Source: Bradyrhizobium valentinum (GTDB lineage Bacteria; Pseudomonadota; Alphaproteobacteria; Rhizobiales; Xanthobacteraceae). From it: DNA of 48,039 nucleotides. Below, piece by piece: positions 7,927 through 16,730 of the stretch. The position numbers were made by a program, and so were the translations under genes. Numbering within the stretch: position 1 is the stretch's first letter; every line of letters starts with the position of its first letter. Location of the stretch: assembly GCF_001440405.1 (NCBI RefSeq), contig NZ_LLXX01000021.1:41696-89734 (forward strand), read 5' to 3'. A model generated the notes under the pieces. The model did not search any database. It worked only from the letters and a program-made list of their open reading frames with translations, and was not told where the DNA came from.

Positions 7927-9696
7927 ATGAATCAGCGAACCCCTCTCATCATCTTCGCAGCTATCATGGCAGCGATCCCGTTCATTCCGGGCGTGCCGCC
8001 GTTCTGGATCGTGCTGCTCAACAATATCGGCCTCGCAGCCCTGGTAGCGATGGGGCTCGTGCTCCTGACCGGCGTCGGCGGCCTCACTTCATTCGGCCAG
8101 GCCGCCTTTTGCGGCTTCGGTGCCTACACCACGGCAGTGCTGACCACGGCCTATGGCGTTTCGCCATGGGTAACGCTGCCGCTCTCGCTTCTGGTCAGCG
8201 GCATCGCCGCGGTCCTGCTCGGCATCGTTACGGTGCGATTGTCCGGGCATTATCTGCCGCTCGGCACCATCGCCTGGGGCATCGCCTTGTTCTATCTGTT
8301 CAGCAAGCTGGAATTCCTCGGCCGCAATGACGGCATCTCAGGTATTCCGCCGCTCTCGATCGGCGGCTTTCGGATGCTCGATCCCGGCACGATCTATTTC
8401 GCGATCTGGATCGCGGTGCTGGTTTCGGCATTGCTGACCATGAACCTTCTGGACTCCCGCACCGGCCGCGCGATCCGCGCGCTGCGGCGCGGGCATATCG
8501 CCGGCGAAGCGTTCGGCGTGCAGACGCCGCGCGCCAAGCTGCTGGTGTTCGTTTATGCGGCTGTTCTCGCGGGCCTCTCCGGCTGGCTCTATGCGCATTT
8601 CCAGCGCGCGGCCAACCCGACCCCGTTCGGCGCACATGCCGGCATCGAGTATCTCTTCATCGCCGTGGTCGGCGGCGCTGGCTACGTCTGGGGCGCGGTG
8701 CTCGGCGCAGGGATCGTCGTGATCCTCAAGGAGATCCTGCAGAGCTACCTGCCCTATATTTTTGGCGGCCAGAGCCAGCTCGAGACCATCGTGTTCGGCA
8801 TCCTGCTGGTCGTTTTGCTGCAACTGGCGCCGACCGGCGTCTGGCCCTGGCTGATGGCGCGATTGCCGATCAAGCTGGCCCGCAAGACACCCGACACCTC
8901 GCTTCCCCTTGCCGCGCGCGTGCGCGCGCCGGCTTCGTCCGCCGCGCTGCTGCAGATCGAGAAAGCGCGCAAGCAGTTCGGCGGCGTGATCGCCGTCAAC
9001 GACGTCTCCTTCGACGTCCGCTCCCGCGAGATCGTCGCCCTGATCGGGCCCAACGGCGCCGGCAAGAGCACGACCTTCAACCTGATCACGGGCGTGCTGA
9101 CGACGACCGGCGGCACCATCTCGGTGCTCGGCAACAAGGTCGACAACGCTCCGCCGCAGGAAGTCGTCAAGCTCGGCGTCAGCAGAACCTTCCAGCACGT
9201 CAAGCTGGTGCCTGACATGACCGTGCTGGAGAACGTCGCGATCGGCGCGCATCTGCGAGGCTCTTCGGGCGCGATATCAAGCATGTTTCGGCTCGACCGG
9301 GCCGATGAGGCGAAATTGCTGGCGGAAGCCGCGCGCCAGATCGAGCGCGTCGGCCTTGGCGACCAGATCGACCAGTTGGCGGGCAGCCTGTCGCTCGGTC
9401 AGCAGCGTATCGTCGAGATTGCGCGGGCGCTGTGCGTCGATCCGTTGCTGCTGCTGCTCGACGAACCGGCCGCCGGACTGCGCCATATGGAAAAACAGCG
9501 GCTCGCTGCGCTACTCCGTCAATTGCGCGACGGCGGCATGTCGGTGCTGCTGGTCGAGCACGACATGGGTTTTGTGATGGATCTCGCCGACCGCATCGTG
9601 GTGCTCGATTTCGGCACCAAGATCGCCGAGGGCACGCCGGCTGAAATCAAGACCAACCCCGACGTGATCAAGGCCTATCTCGGAGCTGCCGCATGA
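7927..9696 (+). CDS. Fused ABC transporter permease-ATPase (LivM-LivG)
   Basis: The 589-residue protein joins a LivM-type permease (about 1-310, multiple membrane segments, [19 protein letters not shown] motif) to a LivG-type ATPase (about 340-589). The ATPase has Walker [10 protein letters not shown] at 374-382, the signature [14 protein letters not shown] and Walker [12 protein letters not shown] followed by the H-loop [10 protein letters not shown] linker of about 30 residues connects the two. Its start is 4 nt after livH and its end overlaps livF by 4 nt (ATGA), indicating translational coupling. Such LivM-LivG fusions are known in proteobacteria and would fix one permease-ATPase pair in the complex. 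All nucleotide-binding motifs look intact. Confidence 0.93.
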   Translation: MNQRTPLIIFAAIMAAIPFIPGVPPFWIVLLNNIGLAALVAMGLVLLTGVGGLTSFGQAAFCGFGAYTTAVLTTAYGVSPWVTLPLSLLVSGIAAVLLGIVTVRLSGHYLPLGTIAWGIALFYLFSKLEFLGRNDGISGIPPLSIGGFRMLDPGTIYFAIWIAVLVSALLTMNLLDSRTGRAIRALRRGHIAGEAFGVQTPRAKLLVFVYAAVLAGLSGWLYAHFQRAANPTPFGAHAGIEYLFIAVVGGAGYVWGAVLGAGIVVILKEILQSYLPYIFGGQSQLETIVFGILLVVLLQLAPTGVWPWLMARLPIKLARKTPDTSLPLAARVRAPASSAALLQIEKARKQFGGVIAVNDVSFDVRSREIVALIGPNGAGKSTTFNLITGVLTTTGGTISVLGNKVDNAPPQEVVKLGVSRTFQHVKLVPDMTVLENVAIGAHLRGSSGAISSMFRLDRADEAKLLAEAARQIERVGLGDQIDQLAGSLSLGQQRIVEIARALCVDPLLLLLDEPAAGLRHMEKQRLAALLRQLRDGGMSVLLVEHDMGFVMDLADRIVVLDFGTKIAEGTPAEIKTNPDVIKAYLGAAA

Positions 9697-10424
9697 GCGC
9701 GCTGTTATCGGTCTCCGACGCCCACGTCTCCTACGGCAAGGTCGAAGCCGTGCGCTCGGTTTCGCTTCAAGTTGCCGACAACGAGATCGTCACCATCATC
9801 GGCGCCAACGGCGCCGGCAAGTCCACGCTGTTGAACGCCATCATGGGCGTCCTGCCGCTCAAGGGCGCCACTGCGTTTGCCGGCATCGACATGGCGCCGC
9901 TCGACATCGAGGATCGCGTTGCGGCGGGCCTCAGTCTCGTGCCCGAGCATCGCGAACTGTTCGGCACCATGAATGTCGAGGACAATCTGCAACTCGGCGC
10001 CTTCCGGATTCCGAAGGCCACGGCAGCAACATCGTTCGAGCGCGTCTACACGCTGTTTCCGCGGCTGAAGGAGCGGCGCAAGCAACTGGCCGGCACGCTC
10101 TCCGGCGGCGAGCAGCAGATGCTGGCGATGGGCCGCGCCCTGATGGGCGCGCCAAAACTGTTGATGCTGGACGAACCGAGCCTCGGCCTCGCCCCGATCA
10201 TCGTTGCCGACATCTTCCGCACCATCGGCGAACTGCGCGCCGCCGGCGTCTCGGTGCTGCTGGTCGAGCAGAACGCGCAGGCCGCCCTGCAAATCGCCGA
10301 CCGCGCCTATGTGATGGAGCTCGGCGAGTTCATCTTGAGCGGATCGGCAAAGGATATCGCGAGCAACCAGCGCGTCGCCGCGAGCTATCTCGGCTTTCAG
10401 CACGAAGGCGCGAGCGGGATTTAG
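9693..10424 (+). CDS. Branched-chain amino acid-type ABC transporter ATPase (LivF)
   Basis: This 243-residue cytoplasmic ATPase has Walker A GANGAGKST, the signature LSGGEQQMLAMGRAL, Walker B LLMLDEPSLGLAP and the H-loop VEQN, all in the LivF order. It supplies the second nucleotide-binding subunit next to the ATPase half of the fusion protein. The start overlaps the preceding stop by four bases. The transporter operon ends here; the likely binding protein is encoded just downstream on the other strand (10660-11811), converging on this gene. Confidence 0.92.
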   Translation: MSALLSVSDAHVSYGKVEAVRSVSLQVADNEIVTIIGANGAGKSTLLNAIMGVLPLKGATAFAGIDMAPLDIEDRVAAGLSLVPEHRELFGTMNVEDNLQLGAFRIPKATAATSFERVYTLFPRLKERRKQLAGTLSGGEQQMLAMGRALMGAPKLLMLDEPSLGLAPIIVADIFRTIGELRAAGVSVLLVEQNAQAALQIADRAYVMELGEFILSGSAKDIASNQRVAASYLGFQHEGASGI

Positions 10425-10536
10425 GGAGACGTCGCTTTTACTAACGAGATCTTAAGGCTGTTAGGAAGCTGCTTCTGACTTCCGCACAAATTAGGGCGGG
10501 CAAAGGCGCTCATCGCGCTTTGCCCACCCTGTCAGA

Positions 10537-10640
10537 CCTCATCCTGAGGAGCGGCGTCTTCGCCGCGTCTCGAAGGATGAATGGCACCGGCGGGGCCTCA
10601 TGGTTCGAGACGGCGCTTTCGCGCCTCCTCACCATGAGGG
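10537..10640. repeat. Dispersed palindromic repeat, family B (CCTCATCCTGAGG type), copy 1
   Basis: Between the convergent livF and binding-protein genes lies a double inverted repeat. TCATCCT...AGGATGA flanks a GC hairpin, then CCTCATGGTTCGAG pairs loosely with CTCACCATGAGG. Related copies are at 28639-28740, 31388-31507 and 40075-40177. Apart from this element, nothing gene-like is seen in 10425-10659. Confidence 0.88.
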
Positions 10641-10659
10641 TTTGATAGTTGCCCCAGCC

Positions 10660-11811
10660 TTACTTCGCCGGGACGTACTTTCCGTCCTTCACGGTCAGGA
10701 TGATGCGTGAGCGGTCGTCGAGGCCGTAGCGATCCTTTTCGGTGAAGTTGTAGACGCCCTGGCTGGCCGCGATTTCCTTCTCGGACATCAGCGCCAGGCG
10801 GATCGCCTCGCGGAATTCCGGCGTTCCCGGCTTCGCCTTCTTCAACGCCACAGGCACCACGCGCTTGAGCACTTCGAAGGCGTCGTAGGAATGGCCGGCG
10901 AACTGGCTGCGGCTGTTGGCGCCATACTTGGCCTCATAGGCGGTGTTGAGCGCGAGGCCCGGCTTCTTGGTCAGCGCGCTGTCGGGCTGGGTTTCCGGTG
11001 ACATCACCGGACCGGACGCCATGATCACGCCCTCGGCCGCTGCACCTGCGATGCGGATGAAGTCCATGCTGGCGGCGCCGTGGGTCTGGTAGATCAGGCC
11101 CTTGTAGCCGCGCTCGCGCAGCGCGCTCTGCGGCAACGCTGCGGCGGTGCCGGAGGCACCGACCAGAATGGCGTCGGGATTGGCGGCGACCAGTTTTAGC
11201 ACTTGGCCCGCGACCGACGTATCGGGACGAGCGTAGCGCTCTTCGGTCACCATGGTCAGGCCCATCGGAACGGCCTGGGTCTTGAAGTCGTTGACCCAGA
11301 GATCACCGTAGGAATCGGAGTAGCCGATATAGCCGACGGTCTTGATGCCGTGCGCCTTCATGTGCTCGTACAGCACCTTGCCCATGATCGGGATCGGCTG
11401 CGGCATGGCGACTGACCATTTCATGCGCGCTTCGTTGATCGGGAGCGGCGCGAGGCCGAAATGCGGAATCCCCGCCTCGTTCGCGACGGTGGAGACGGCA
11501 ACCGTCGGCGGCGTCGTCGAGGAGCCCATGATGATGTCGGCCTTGGATTCCGTTACGAACCGTCGCGCATTGGTGGTGGCCGTCGTCGGGTCACCGCCAT
11601 CGTCAAGCACGATGATTTTGATCGGCACGCCGCCAATTTCCTTCGGCACGAAATCGAGCGAGTTGCGTTCGGGAATGCCCAAGGCAGCCGCGGGCCCGGT
11701 CGTGGTGACGGTGATGCCGATCGTGATTTCGTTGGTCTGCGCAACCGCCGGCGAGCCCGGCAAGGCGAGAGTCGCTACAATTGCTGCAGCGGACAGAAAG
11801 GCCTTCTTCAT
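10660..11811 (-). CDS. ABC transporter solute-binding protein, possibly for aromatic acids (CouP-like)
   Basis: The 383-residue periplasmic binding protein of the Peripla_BP_6 family has a clear signal peptide (MKKAFLSAAAIVATLALPGSPAVAQ). The mature start EITIGITVTTTGPAAALG, the GSSTTPPTVAVSTVA ligand-loop region and the C-terminal half follow the family pattern. It is distinct from the paralogues at 2-2335, being less related and lacking their shared motifs. It sits convergent to the livH-livMG-livF operon and just downstream of the hydroxycinnamate operon, so it is the probable binding subunit of that transporter. CouP of Rhodopseudomonas palustris, which binds p-coumarate, ferulate, caffeate and cinnamate, is the closest functional model. 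Substrate is inferred from location. Confidence 0.87.
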   Translation of the reverse strand: MKKAFLSAAAIVATLALPGSPAVAQTNEITIGITVTTTGPAAALGIPERNSLDFVPKEIGGVPIKIIVLDDGGDPTTATTNARRFVTESKADIIMGSSTTPPTVAVSTVANEAGIPHFGLAPLPINEARMKWSVAMPQPIPIMGKVLYEHMKAHGIKTVGYIGYSDSYGDLWVNDFKTQAVPMGLTMVTEERYARPDTSVAGQVLKLVAANPDAILVGASGTAAALPQSALRERGYKGLIYQTHGAASMDFIRIAGAAAEGVIMASGPVMSPETQPDSALTKKPGLALNTAYEAKYGANSRSQFAGHSYDAFEVLKRVVPVALKKAKPGTPEFREAIRLALMSEKEIAASQGVYNFTEKDRYGLDDRSRIILTVKDGKYVPAK

Positions 11812-11867
11812 TCATTCCTCCCTTGATTATCTATTTATCGTCTCGTTCTTAGTACGCGCTTTCTTTA

Positions 11868-11900
11868 CGCGAACCGGTACCCACTTCGCTCGAAAACGCT
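11868..11900. repeat. Possible fragment of dispersed repeat, family E (AACCGGTNCCCACTT type)
   Basis: GCGAACCGGTACCCACTTCGCTCGAAAACGCT resembles the core of the element at 16682-16730, which contains AACCGGTTCCCACTTTTCC. It lies in the 167-nt gap upstream of the binding-protein gene. The match is short, so this is tentative. Confidence 0.4.
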
Positions 11901-11978
11901 ATGAAGCAAAAACCGGCTACGAATTCAGCCCCTTCTTTAGGTCATGCGGAGGACTGAGTCAGCCCCGAGGAGGCCGAG

Positions 11979-12398
11979 TCAGCCCCGCATGAATCGTTCG
12001 ATGATCTCCGGCGGCATCGGCGCCGATTTCAGCTTCGCGGGATCGTCCGGATGACGGCCGACCAGCACACGGGTCTCGAATGCCTCGATCGCCAGCGCCT
12101 CCCCCTTGAACACGTTATGGATCACCTCGAAGCTGGATCGCTTGAAACTCTCGATCCGGCTTTCGATTCTGATCCAGTCGCCGTGGGTCGAGGGGATGTG
12201 GAATTTCGCCCGCGTGTCCACCATGGGGATGCCGACCAGGCCATATTTGTGGATGAGGTCCTGCTTCGAATAACCGGCCGCTTCGAACATGATCGACGTC
12301 GAATCGTCGAACATCGCGAAATAGCGCGGGTAGTAGACGATGTTGGCGGGGTCGCAGTCGCCCCATTGGATCTGTACGTCGCGCCGGTTGACGAACAT
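11979..12398 (-). CDS. 4-hydroxybenzoyl-CoA thioesterase-type hotdog protein
   Basis: The 139-residue cytoplasmic hotdog-fold thioesterase carries the signature IQWGDCDPANIVYYPRYF. In the Pseudomonas CBS3 4-hydroxybenzoyl-CoA thioesterase the equivalent GDCDPAG motif holds the catalytic Asp17, matched here by Asp16. It would hydrolyse 4-hydroxybenzoyl-CoA (or vanilloyl-CoA) to the free acid and CoA. It is the last gene of an operon, 9 nt after the SDR gene, and pobA, which uses 4-hydroxybenzoate, lies in the same block. This supports a CoA-thioester route rather than an aldehyde route. Other aryl- or acyl-CoA substrates remain possible for this family. Confidence 0.85.
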   Translation of the reverse strand: MFVNRRDVQIQWGDCDPANIVYYPRYFAMFDDSTSIMFEAAGYSKQDLIHKYGLVGIPMVDTRAKFHIPSTHGDWIRIESRIESFKRSSFEVIHNVFKGEALAIEAFETRVLVGRHPDDPAKLKSAPMPPEIIERFMRG

Positions 12399-12407
12399 GG
12401 GATATCC

Positions 12408-13169
12408 CTAGCGCGGCGCCATGCGAAGCGCGGCATCGAGCCGCACCACTTCGCCGTTCAGGTAAGGATTGTCGATCATGTGCAGCGCCAGCGAGGCGAA
12501 CTCATCGGCCTGACCGAGGCGGCGCGGGAACGGGATCGAAGCGGCAAGCGAGTCCTGCGCTTCCTGCGGCAGGTTGGCGAGCAGGGGCGTGAGGAAGAGG
12601 CCCGGCGCGATCGTCAGCACGCGAATGCCGAACTGCGCCAATTCGCGCGCGATCGGCAGCGTCATGGCGACGATGCCGCCCTTGGAGGCTGAATAGGCGG
12701 ATTGCCCGATCTGGCCGTCATAGGCCGCGACCGAGGCGGTTGAAATCACCACGCCGCGTTCGCCGGTCGCAAGCGGCTCCAGCTTCGACATCGGCGCCGT
12801 CGCCAGCCGCAGCATGTTGAAGGACCCGATCAAATTGACCTTGATCACCTTGTCGAAATCGCCGAGCGCCATCGGCCCGTCCTTGCCGATCACCCGCTTG
12901 GCGACGCCGATGCCGGCGCAGTTGACCAGCACGCGCGCCGGCCCATGGGCCGCCGCAGCCTTGGCGATTGCGGCTTCCGCCGAGGCTGCATCGGAAACGT
13001 CGCAGGTCACGGCGACGCCGCCGATCTCGGCGGCAACGGTTTCGGCAAGCTGGGCATTGAGATCGCAGATCGCAACCTTGGCGCCCTGCGCCGCGAGCCG
13101 GCGCGCGGTCGCTGCGCCCAATCCCGATGCGCCACCGGTGACGATGGCGGCCTGGTCCTTCAACTGCAT
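12408..13169 (-). CDS. SDR-family 3-hydroxyacyl-CoA dehydrogenase (HSD10-like)
   Basis: This 253-residue classical short-chain dehydrogenase has the cofactor motif TGGASGLG (11-18), the NCAG motif (83-86), and the catalytic residues Ser146, Tyr159 and Lys163 (YSASK). The ending NPYLNGEVVRLDAALRMAPR is typical of type-II 3-hydroxyacyl-CoA dehydrogenases. It would oxidise the 3-hydroxy intermediate formed by the hydratase to a 3-oxoacyl-CoA with NAD+. It lies between the ligase gene (35 nt upstream) and the thioesterase (9 nt downstream) in one operon. It is a clear paralogue of the SDR at 45022-45780, which also ends IRMAPR. Confidence 0.88.
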   Translation of the reverse strand: MQLKDQAAIVTGGASGLGAATARRLAAQGAKVAICDLNAQLAETVAAEIGGVAVTCDVSDAASAEAAIAKAAAAHGPARVLVNCAGIGVAKRVIGKDGPMALGDFDKVIKVNLIGSFNMLRLATAPMSKLEPLATGERGVVISTASVAAYDGQIGQSAYSASKGGIVAMTLPIARELAQFGIRVLTIAPGLFLTPLLANLPQEAQDSLAASIPFPRRLGQADEFASLALHMIDNPYLNGEVVRLDAALRMAPR

Positions 13170-13204
13170 GGTGCTCTCCCTGACAAGCTCTTGTACTGAT
13201 ACGG

Positions 13205-15091
13205 CTACAGCGTAATCACGTGCGCCAATGGCGCGGGCGAATAAATCTCCTCGATCAGCGCGCTGCGATTTTCCAGCACCGCGCGCTGGTTGATCGAGCC
13301 CTTGTCGGTGACCTCGCCGCGATCGATCGACAGCGGCGTATCGAGCAGCACCGCACGCGTGATCCGGGTCGACGAACCGGTCGCGCTTGCGACAAGCTTC
13401 TGGAAGCGTTCGCGGAACGCCGCAACGATCAGCGGATCGGACGCAGCAGTGGCGAGGTCGTCGGACGGAAGCGTTGGATTGATCAGTCGGCAGCCGTCGA
13501 GGTCGAGCACCACCAGCGCCGATATTTCGTCGCGGTTGATACCGGCAATCACGACATCGCGCACCAGCGGCGCGCAGGCCGCAACGAAGCGCGCGCGCAA
13601 GGGGCCGACGCTGACCCAGGTCCCGCTGGCGAGCTTGAAATCCTCGCCGATGCGTCCGTCGAAATCGAAGCCGGCGTCAAAATCATCTGCAACGGCCGGC
13701 TTGAGCGCATCGCCCATTTTGTAGAAGCCTTCCTCATCGAACGACTTCGCCGTCATGTCCGGCTGACGCCAATAGCCCGGCATGACGTTCGGCCCCTTGG
13801 CGCGAACCTCGAGCTTGCCGTTGTTGGGCACGAGTTTCGCATCATTGCCCAGCACCGGCAGCCCGACATGGCCGGAGCGGCTGGTGTGCGGATTGACCGA
13901 CATGAAGAACGGCGCGGTTTCGGTGGCGCCGAGGCCGGTCAGCATCGGCACGCGATAGCCGGTTTCCTGAACCGAAAGTTCGTCGAGGCTGTTCCAGACG
14001 AAGGCCGACAGCGCGGCGCCTGAGAAGAACATCGCATGGAGGCGAGCAAAGAACTTTTTGCGCAAGCCCGCATCGTTGCGCAGATAGGGCAATAGCGATT
14101 CATAGCCCTTGGGCACGTTGAAATAGACGGTCGGCGAAATCTCCTGGAGATTGCGCACGGTCTCCTCGATGCCGCCGGGCATCGGCTTGCCCTCGTCTAG
14201 ATACATCGAGCCGCCATTGTACAGCGTCAGCCCGATATTGTGATTGCCGCCGAACGTATGATTCCACGGCAGCCAGTCGACGATGACCGGCGGCTCGTCC
14301 TTCAGGAACGCCAGCGTCTCGCGCAGCATCACCTGGTTGGCGCAGATCATGCGCTGGGTGTTGATGACCGCCTTCGGGTTGCCGGTGGAGCCCGACGTCA
14401 GCAGGAATTTGGCGATCGTATCCGGGCCGATGGCCTCGTGCAGCGCGTCAAGGCGCGGATGCAATGGCGTCGCCATCAGGTCCGCCAGGCTTGTAACGTC
14501 GCGGCCGGGCATGACGCCGCGCGAAGCCGCGATCTCAGTGCCAAAGGACACATTGGCCGCGAGCGCGTCGGCGAATTTCGTAGCATCGTCGGCGAAGACG
14601 AGGCCGGGTGTCAGCAGCTTCATCAGATAGCTGAGCTTGCCGTAATCCCGCGACACCAGCGAATAGGCCGGCGACACCGGACAGAAGGGAATGCCGGCAT
14701 AGAGCGCGCCGAACGCAACCAGCGCATGATCGACCGAGTTGCCGGACAGGATGACGACCGGCTTCTCAGCCGAAAGGCCGCGCGCCAGCAGCGCGGACGC
14801 GACATGCCGCGATGACGCCAGAAGCTCCGCATAGGTAATCTGCCGCCAACCCCGCGCGGCGTTCCGCTCCGCCATGAAGACGCGATCGGGCGCGGCAGCG
14901 GCCCAATGGTGCAGGCGGTCGGTGATGCGCACCGGATAGTCGCGCAACTGGGCTTTTGGGCGCAGGTAGATGGTGCCGTCGTCGCGGCGCTCGACATGCA
15001 CCGCGGGCGTGCCGAACGAGATCGGACGCAGCGGATGATCCCCGCGCGCGGCGGCATCGGTCGAGACGGACATGTCGGGCTTGGCGCTCAT
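13205..15091 (-). CDS. Feruloyl-CoA synthase-type acyl-CoA ligase
   Basis: This is a 628-residue adenylate-forming enzyme of the feruloyl-CoA synthase subfamily. It has the phosphate loop TSGSTGNPKA (232-241), VDWLPWNHTFGG, the A5 motif GLGATETAP (385-393), DGRIGEDFKL and the C-terminal TDKGSINQRAVL. It would activate hydroxycinnamates (p-coumarate, ferulate, caffeate) with ATP and CoA. The ATG lies 1 nt after the hydratase stop, so the two are translationally coupled. The length fits the subfamily. A full-length paralogue lies at 42846-44696. Related ligases act on other aromatic or long acyl acids, so the substrate rests on the neighbouring thioesterase, TRAP transporter and pobA. Confidence 0.88.
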   Translation of the reverse strand: MSAKPDMSVSTDAAARGDHPLRPISFGTPAVHVERRDDGTIYLRPKAQLRDYPVRITDRLHHWAAAAPDRVFMAERNAARGWRQITYAELLASSRHVASALLARGLSAEKPVVILSGNSVDHALVAFGALYAGIPFCPVSPAYSLVSRDYGKLSYLMKLLTPGLVFADDATKFADALAANVSFGTEIAASRGVMPGRDVTSLADLMATPLHPRLDALHEAIGPDTIAKFLLTSGSTGNPKAVINTQRMICANQVMLRETLAFLKDEPPVIVDWLPWNHTFGGNHNIGLTLYNGGSMYLDEGKPMPGGIEETVRNLQEISPTVYFNVPKGYESLLPYLRNDAGLRKKFFARLHAMFFSGAALSAFVWNSLDELSVQETGYRVPMLTGLGATETAPFFMSVNPHTSRSGHVGLPVLGNDAKLVPNNGKLEVRAKGPNVMPGYWRQPDMTAKSFDEEGFYKMGDALKPAVADDFDAGFDFDGRIGEDFKLASGTWVSVGPLRARFVAACAPLVRDVVIAGINRDEISALVVLDLDGCRLINPTLPSDDLATAASDPLIVAAFRERFQKLVASATGSSTRITRAVLLDTPLSIDRGEVTDKGSINQRAVLENRSALIEEIYSPAPLAHVITL

Positions 15092-15092
15092 G

Positions 15093-15893
15093 TCAGGTCG
15101 GCTTCACCTTTGCGGTCTTGTGATCGAGAAACGCGCGAATGCGGCGTTTTGCCTCTTTGTCGCTCTGCGCCACCGTCGCCATCAGGGATTCCATCAACAG
15201 GCCGGTCTGCGGATTGGCCTCCGCGATCATCGGCAAGGCCTGCAGCACGGCAAAATTGGTCAGCGGCGCATTCGCGGCTACCCGCTCGGCGAGTTCCAGC
15301 GCCTTCGGCAGCGCGCCGCCGGCTTCGGTGAGGTATTGCGAGAAACCGTAGGCCGAGCCTTCAGTGGCCGAATAGACCCGGCCGGTGAGCATCATGTCGA
15401 TCATCCGCGCCACGCCGATCAGCCGCGGCAGCCGCACCGATCCGCCGCCGCCGACGAAGATACCACGCTGGCCCTCCGGCAGCGCGAAATAGGCTGATGG
15501 TTCGGCGACACGGATATGCGCCGCGCAGGCCAGTTCCAGGCCCCCGCCGATCACCGCGCCCTTCAGCGCTGCGATCACGGGAACGCGGCTATACTGGATG
15601 CGGTCGAATACCCGGTGCCACATCTGGGAGTGCCGCAGGCCCTCGGTGGCGTCGTGCTCGGTCAGTTCGGACAGATCGAGGCCGGAGGAGAAATGGTCGC
15701 CGACGCCATGGATGACCACGGCGCCGATGCCTTCAGGAAGATGGGAGAAGCAGTCCTGGATCGCCAGGATGATGCCGTCGTTCAGCGCATTGCGCTTGGC
15801 CGGGCGATTGAGGCCCACGGTCAGCACCGCGCCGACCTGCTCGATCTTGAGCAGGTCTGATGGACCCGCTGAGGCGGTGGAGGCGTTTCCCAT
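15093..15893 (-). CDS. Enoyl-CoA hydratase (crotonase family), first gene of hydroxycinnamate operon
   Basis: This 266-residue crotonase has the usual LNRPAKRNALND start, an oxyanion-hole region around HFSSGLDL, and both candidate acid/base glutamates: Glu120 in GGGLELA and Glu140 in LPEGQRG. It would hydrate the side-chain double bond of coumaroyl- or feruloyl-CoA. A hydratase-aldolase of the CouA/Ech type would instead release an aldehyde and acetyl-CoA. The SDR and thioesterase in the same operon, and the lack of an aldehyde dehydrogenase gene in the window, favour simple hydration. It opens the operon hydratase-ligase-SDR-thioesterase, and a perfect palindrome lies 29-43 nt upstream. Confidence 0.85.
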   Translation of the reverse strand: MGNASTASAGPSDLLKIEQVGAVLTVGLNRPAKRNALNDGIILAIQDCFSHLPEGIGAVVIHGVGDHFSSGLDLSELTEHDATEGLRHSQMWHRVFDRIQYSRVPVIAALKGAVIGGGLELACAAHIRVAEPSAYFALPEGQRGIFVGGGGSVRLPRLIGVARMIDMMLTGRVYSATEGSAYGFSQYLTEAGGALPKALELAERVAANAPLTNFAVLQALPMIAEANPQTGLLMESLMATVAQSDKEAKRRIRAFLDHKTAKVKPT

Positions 15894-15921
15894 GGGTCTG
15901 TATTACTTCCTGTGCAGAATA

Positions 15922-15936
15922 GTTATATTTTATAAC
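15922..15936. promoter_or_regulatory. Candidate MarR operator before the hydratase-ligase operon
   Basis: GTTATA TTT TATAAC is a perfect 6-bp inverted repeat with a 3-nt centre, 29 nt upstream of the hydratase start. It matches 13 of 15 bases of the sequence at 6757-6771 near marR. Its AT content stands out from the surrounding DNA. Confidence 0.65.
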
Positions 15937-15979
15937 GATCTTTGGTGGAGTCAATTGGGCGACGACAATAAGTGGCGGC

Positions 15980-16149
15980 CTTACCCCCGGGGGGAGGGTC
16001 GCTACGCATGCAGCAAAGCGGAATGCGTAGCGGGGTGGGGTGACGGTCTTTCCTCTCGAACAGTACTCGTGGTGAGAGATCACCCCACCCCGCCATACAT
16101 TTCGCTGCGCTCAATGTATAGCGACCCTCCCCCTCCAGGGGAGGGTAAG
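15980..16149. repeat. Long imperfect inverted repeat (family D)
   Basis: A nested palindrome fills the gap between the hydratase promoter and the DUF3237 gene. GGAGGGTCGCT near 15993 pairs with AGCGACCCTCC near 16119, and GCGGGGTGGGGTGA near 16030 pairs with TCACCCCACCCCGC near 16080. The ends read TTACCCCC and GGGGAGGGTAAG. It could form a long hairpin. Elements of this style are common between genes in this bacterial group; no second copy was seen here. Confidence 0.8.
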
Positions 16150-16157
16150 AAACCCGC

Positions 16158-16619
16158 CTACAGCACCTGATGCACGTCGATCACCACGCGATCGGCGTGG
16201 CGGGCGGCGGAGCCGATGAACAGGTTTTCCATCAGCCAGCGGTATTTCTCGGCCCCGGTCTCGAACCGCGGCACGGTGCGGCAATAGATCAGCTTGGGAT
16301 CGACCGGTTCGCCGCGTTTGAGTTTTTGCAGCAGGTCGACCGGGCCGAAGCGCAGGCCCTTGTTCTCGACATATACCACCGCGCCGTCATCGGTCTCGAA
16401 GGCGTATTTGGCTTCCAGTTCGATCAGTTCGTTGGGCCGAATGATCTGGAAGTCGGCGCCGAAGGCGCAGACCTTGCCGTTGATCCCCTCGCCCTTCACC
16501 TCGCCGCCGATGATCGGAATAATCCGGCGCACGCCGGTGCCGATGTCGCCGGCCGAGGTCACCTCACCGATCCGGGCGGTGATGGTGAAGACGTATCTGG
16601 TCGAAAGCTGCGGGGTCAT
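16158..16619 (-). CDS. DUF3237 family protein
   Basis: The 153-residue soluble protein matches the DUF3237 pattern: MTPQLSTRYVFTITARIGE start, GTGVRRIIPIIGGEVKGEGINGKV, GADFQIIRPN, and an ending with FIGSAARHADRVVIDVHQV. The biochemical role of the family is not established; members often sit among aromatic-degradation genes, as here. It lies on the same strand as the TRAP genes and the hydratase operon, but palindromic repeats separate it from both, so cotranscription is uncertain. Confidence 0.82.
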   Translation of the reverse strand: MTPQLSTRYVFTITARIGEVTSAGDIGTGVRRIIPIIGGEVKGEGINGKVCAFGADFQIIRPNELIELEAKYAFETDDGAVVYVENKGLRFGPVDLLQKLKRGEPVDPKLIYCRTVPRFETGAEKYRWLMENLFIGSAARHADRVVIDVHQVL

Positions 16620-16630
16620 CGGGCTAATCT

Positions 16631-16668
16631 AGATCATGATGCGATTAAGCAGAATCGCATCATGATCT
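16631..16668. repeat. Perfect 16-bp hairpin (ATCATGATGCGATT type)
   Basis: AGATCATGATGCGATT at 16631-16646 pairs perfectly with 16653-16668 over a 6-nt loop. It stands directly beside a second palindrome (16682-16730), between the end of dctM and the start of the DUF3237 gene. It may end the TRAP transcript or be part of a composite repeat. Confidence 0.85.
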
Positions 16669-16681
16669 CATCTCGTTGTTT

Positions 16682-16730
16682 GAGCATGATCTTTTCGGAA
16701 AACCGGTTCCCACTTTTCCGGATCATGCTC
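16682..16730. repeat. Dispersed palindromic repeat, family E, overlapping the end of dctM
   Basis: GAGCATGATC at 16682-16691 and GATCATGCTC at 16721-16730 are perfect arms. They enclose TTTTCGGAAAACCGGTTCCC and ACTTTTCCG, with inner pairing of CGGAAAA and TTTTCCG. The right arm touches the stop codon of dctM. A likely fragment is at 11868-11900. Confidence 0.8.

Noticed and set aside
6174..10424. Recent horizontal acquisition of the transporter block
   Set aside because: Codon use and GC content look like the rest of the window, and no integrase, tRNA or flanking direct repeat was seen.
11821..11850. AT-rich GATTATCTATTTATCG upstream of the binding-protein gene as another MarR site
   Set aside because: It lacks the inverted symmetry and matches the other sites poorly.
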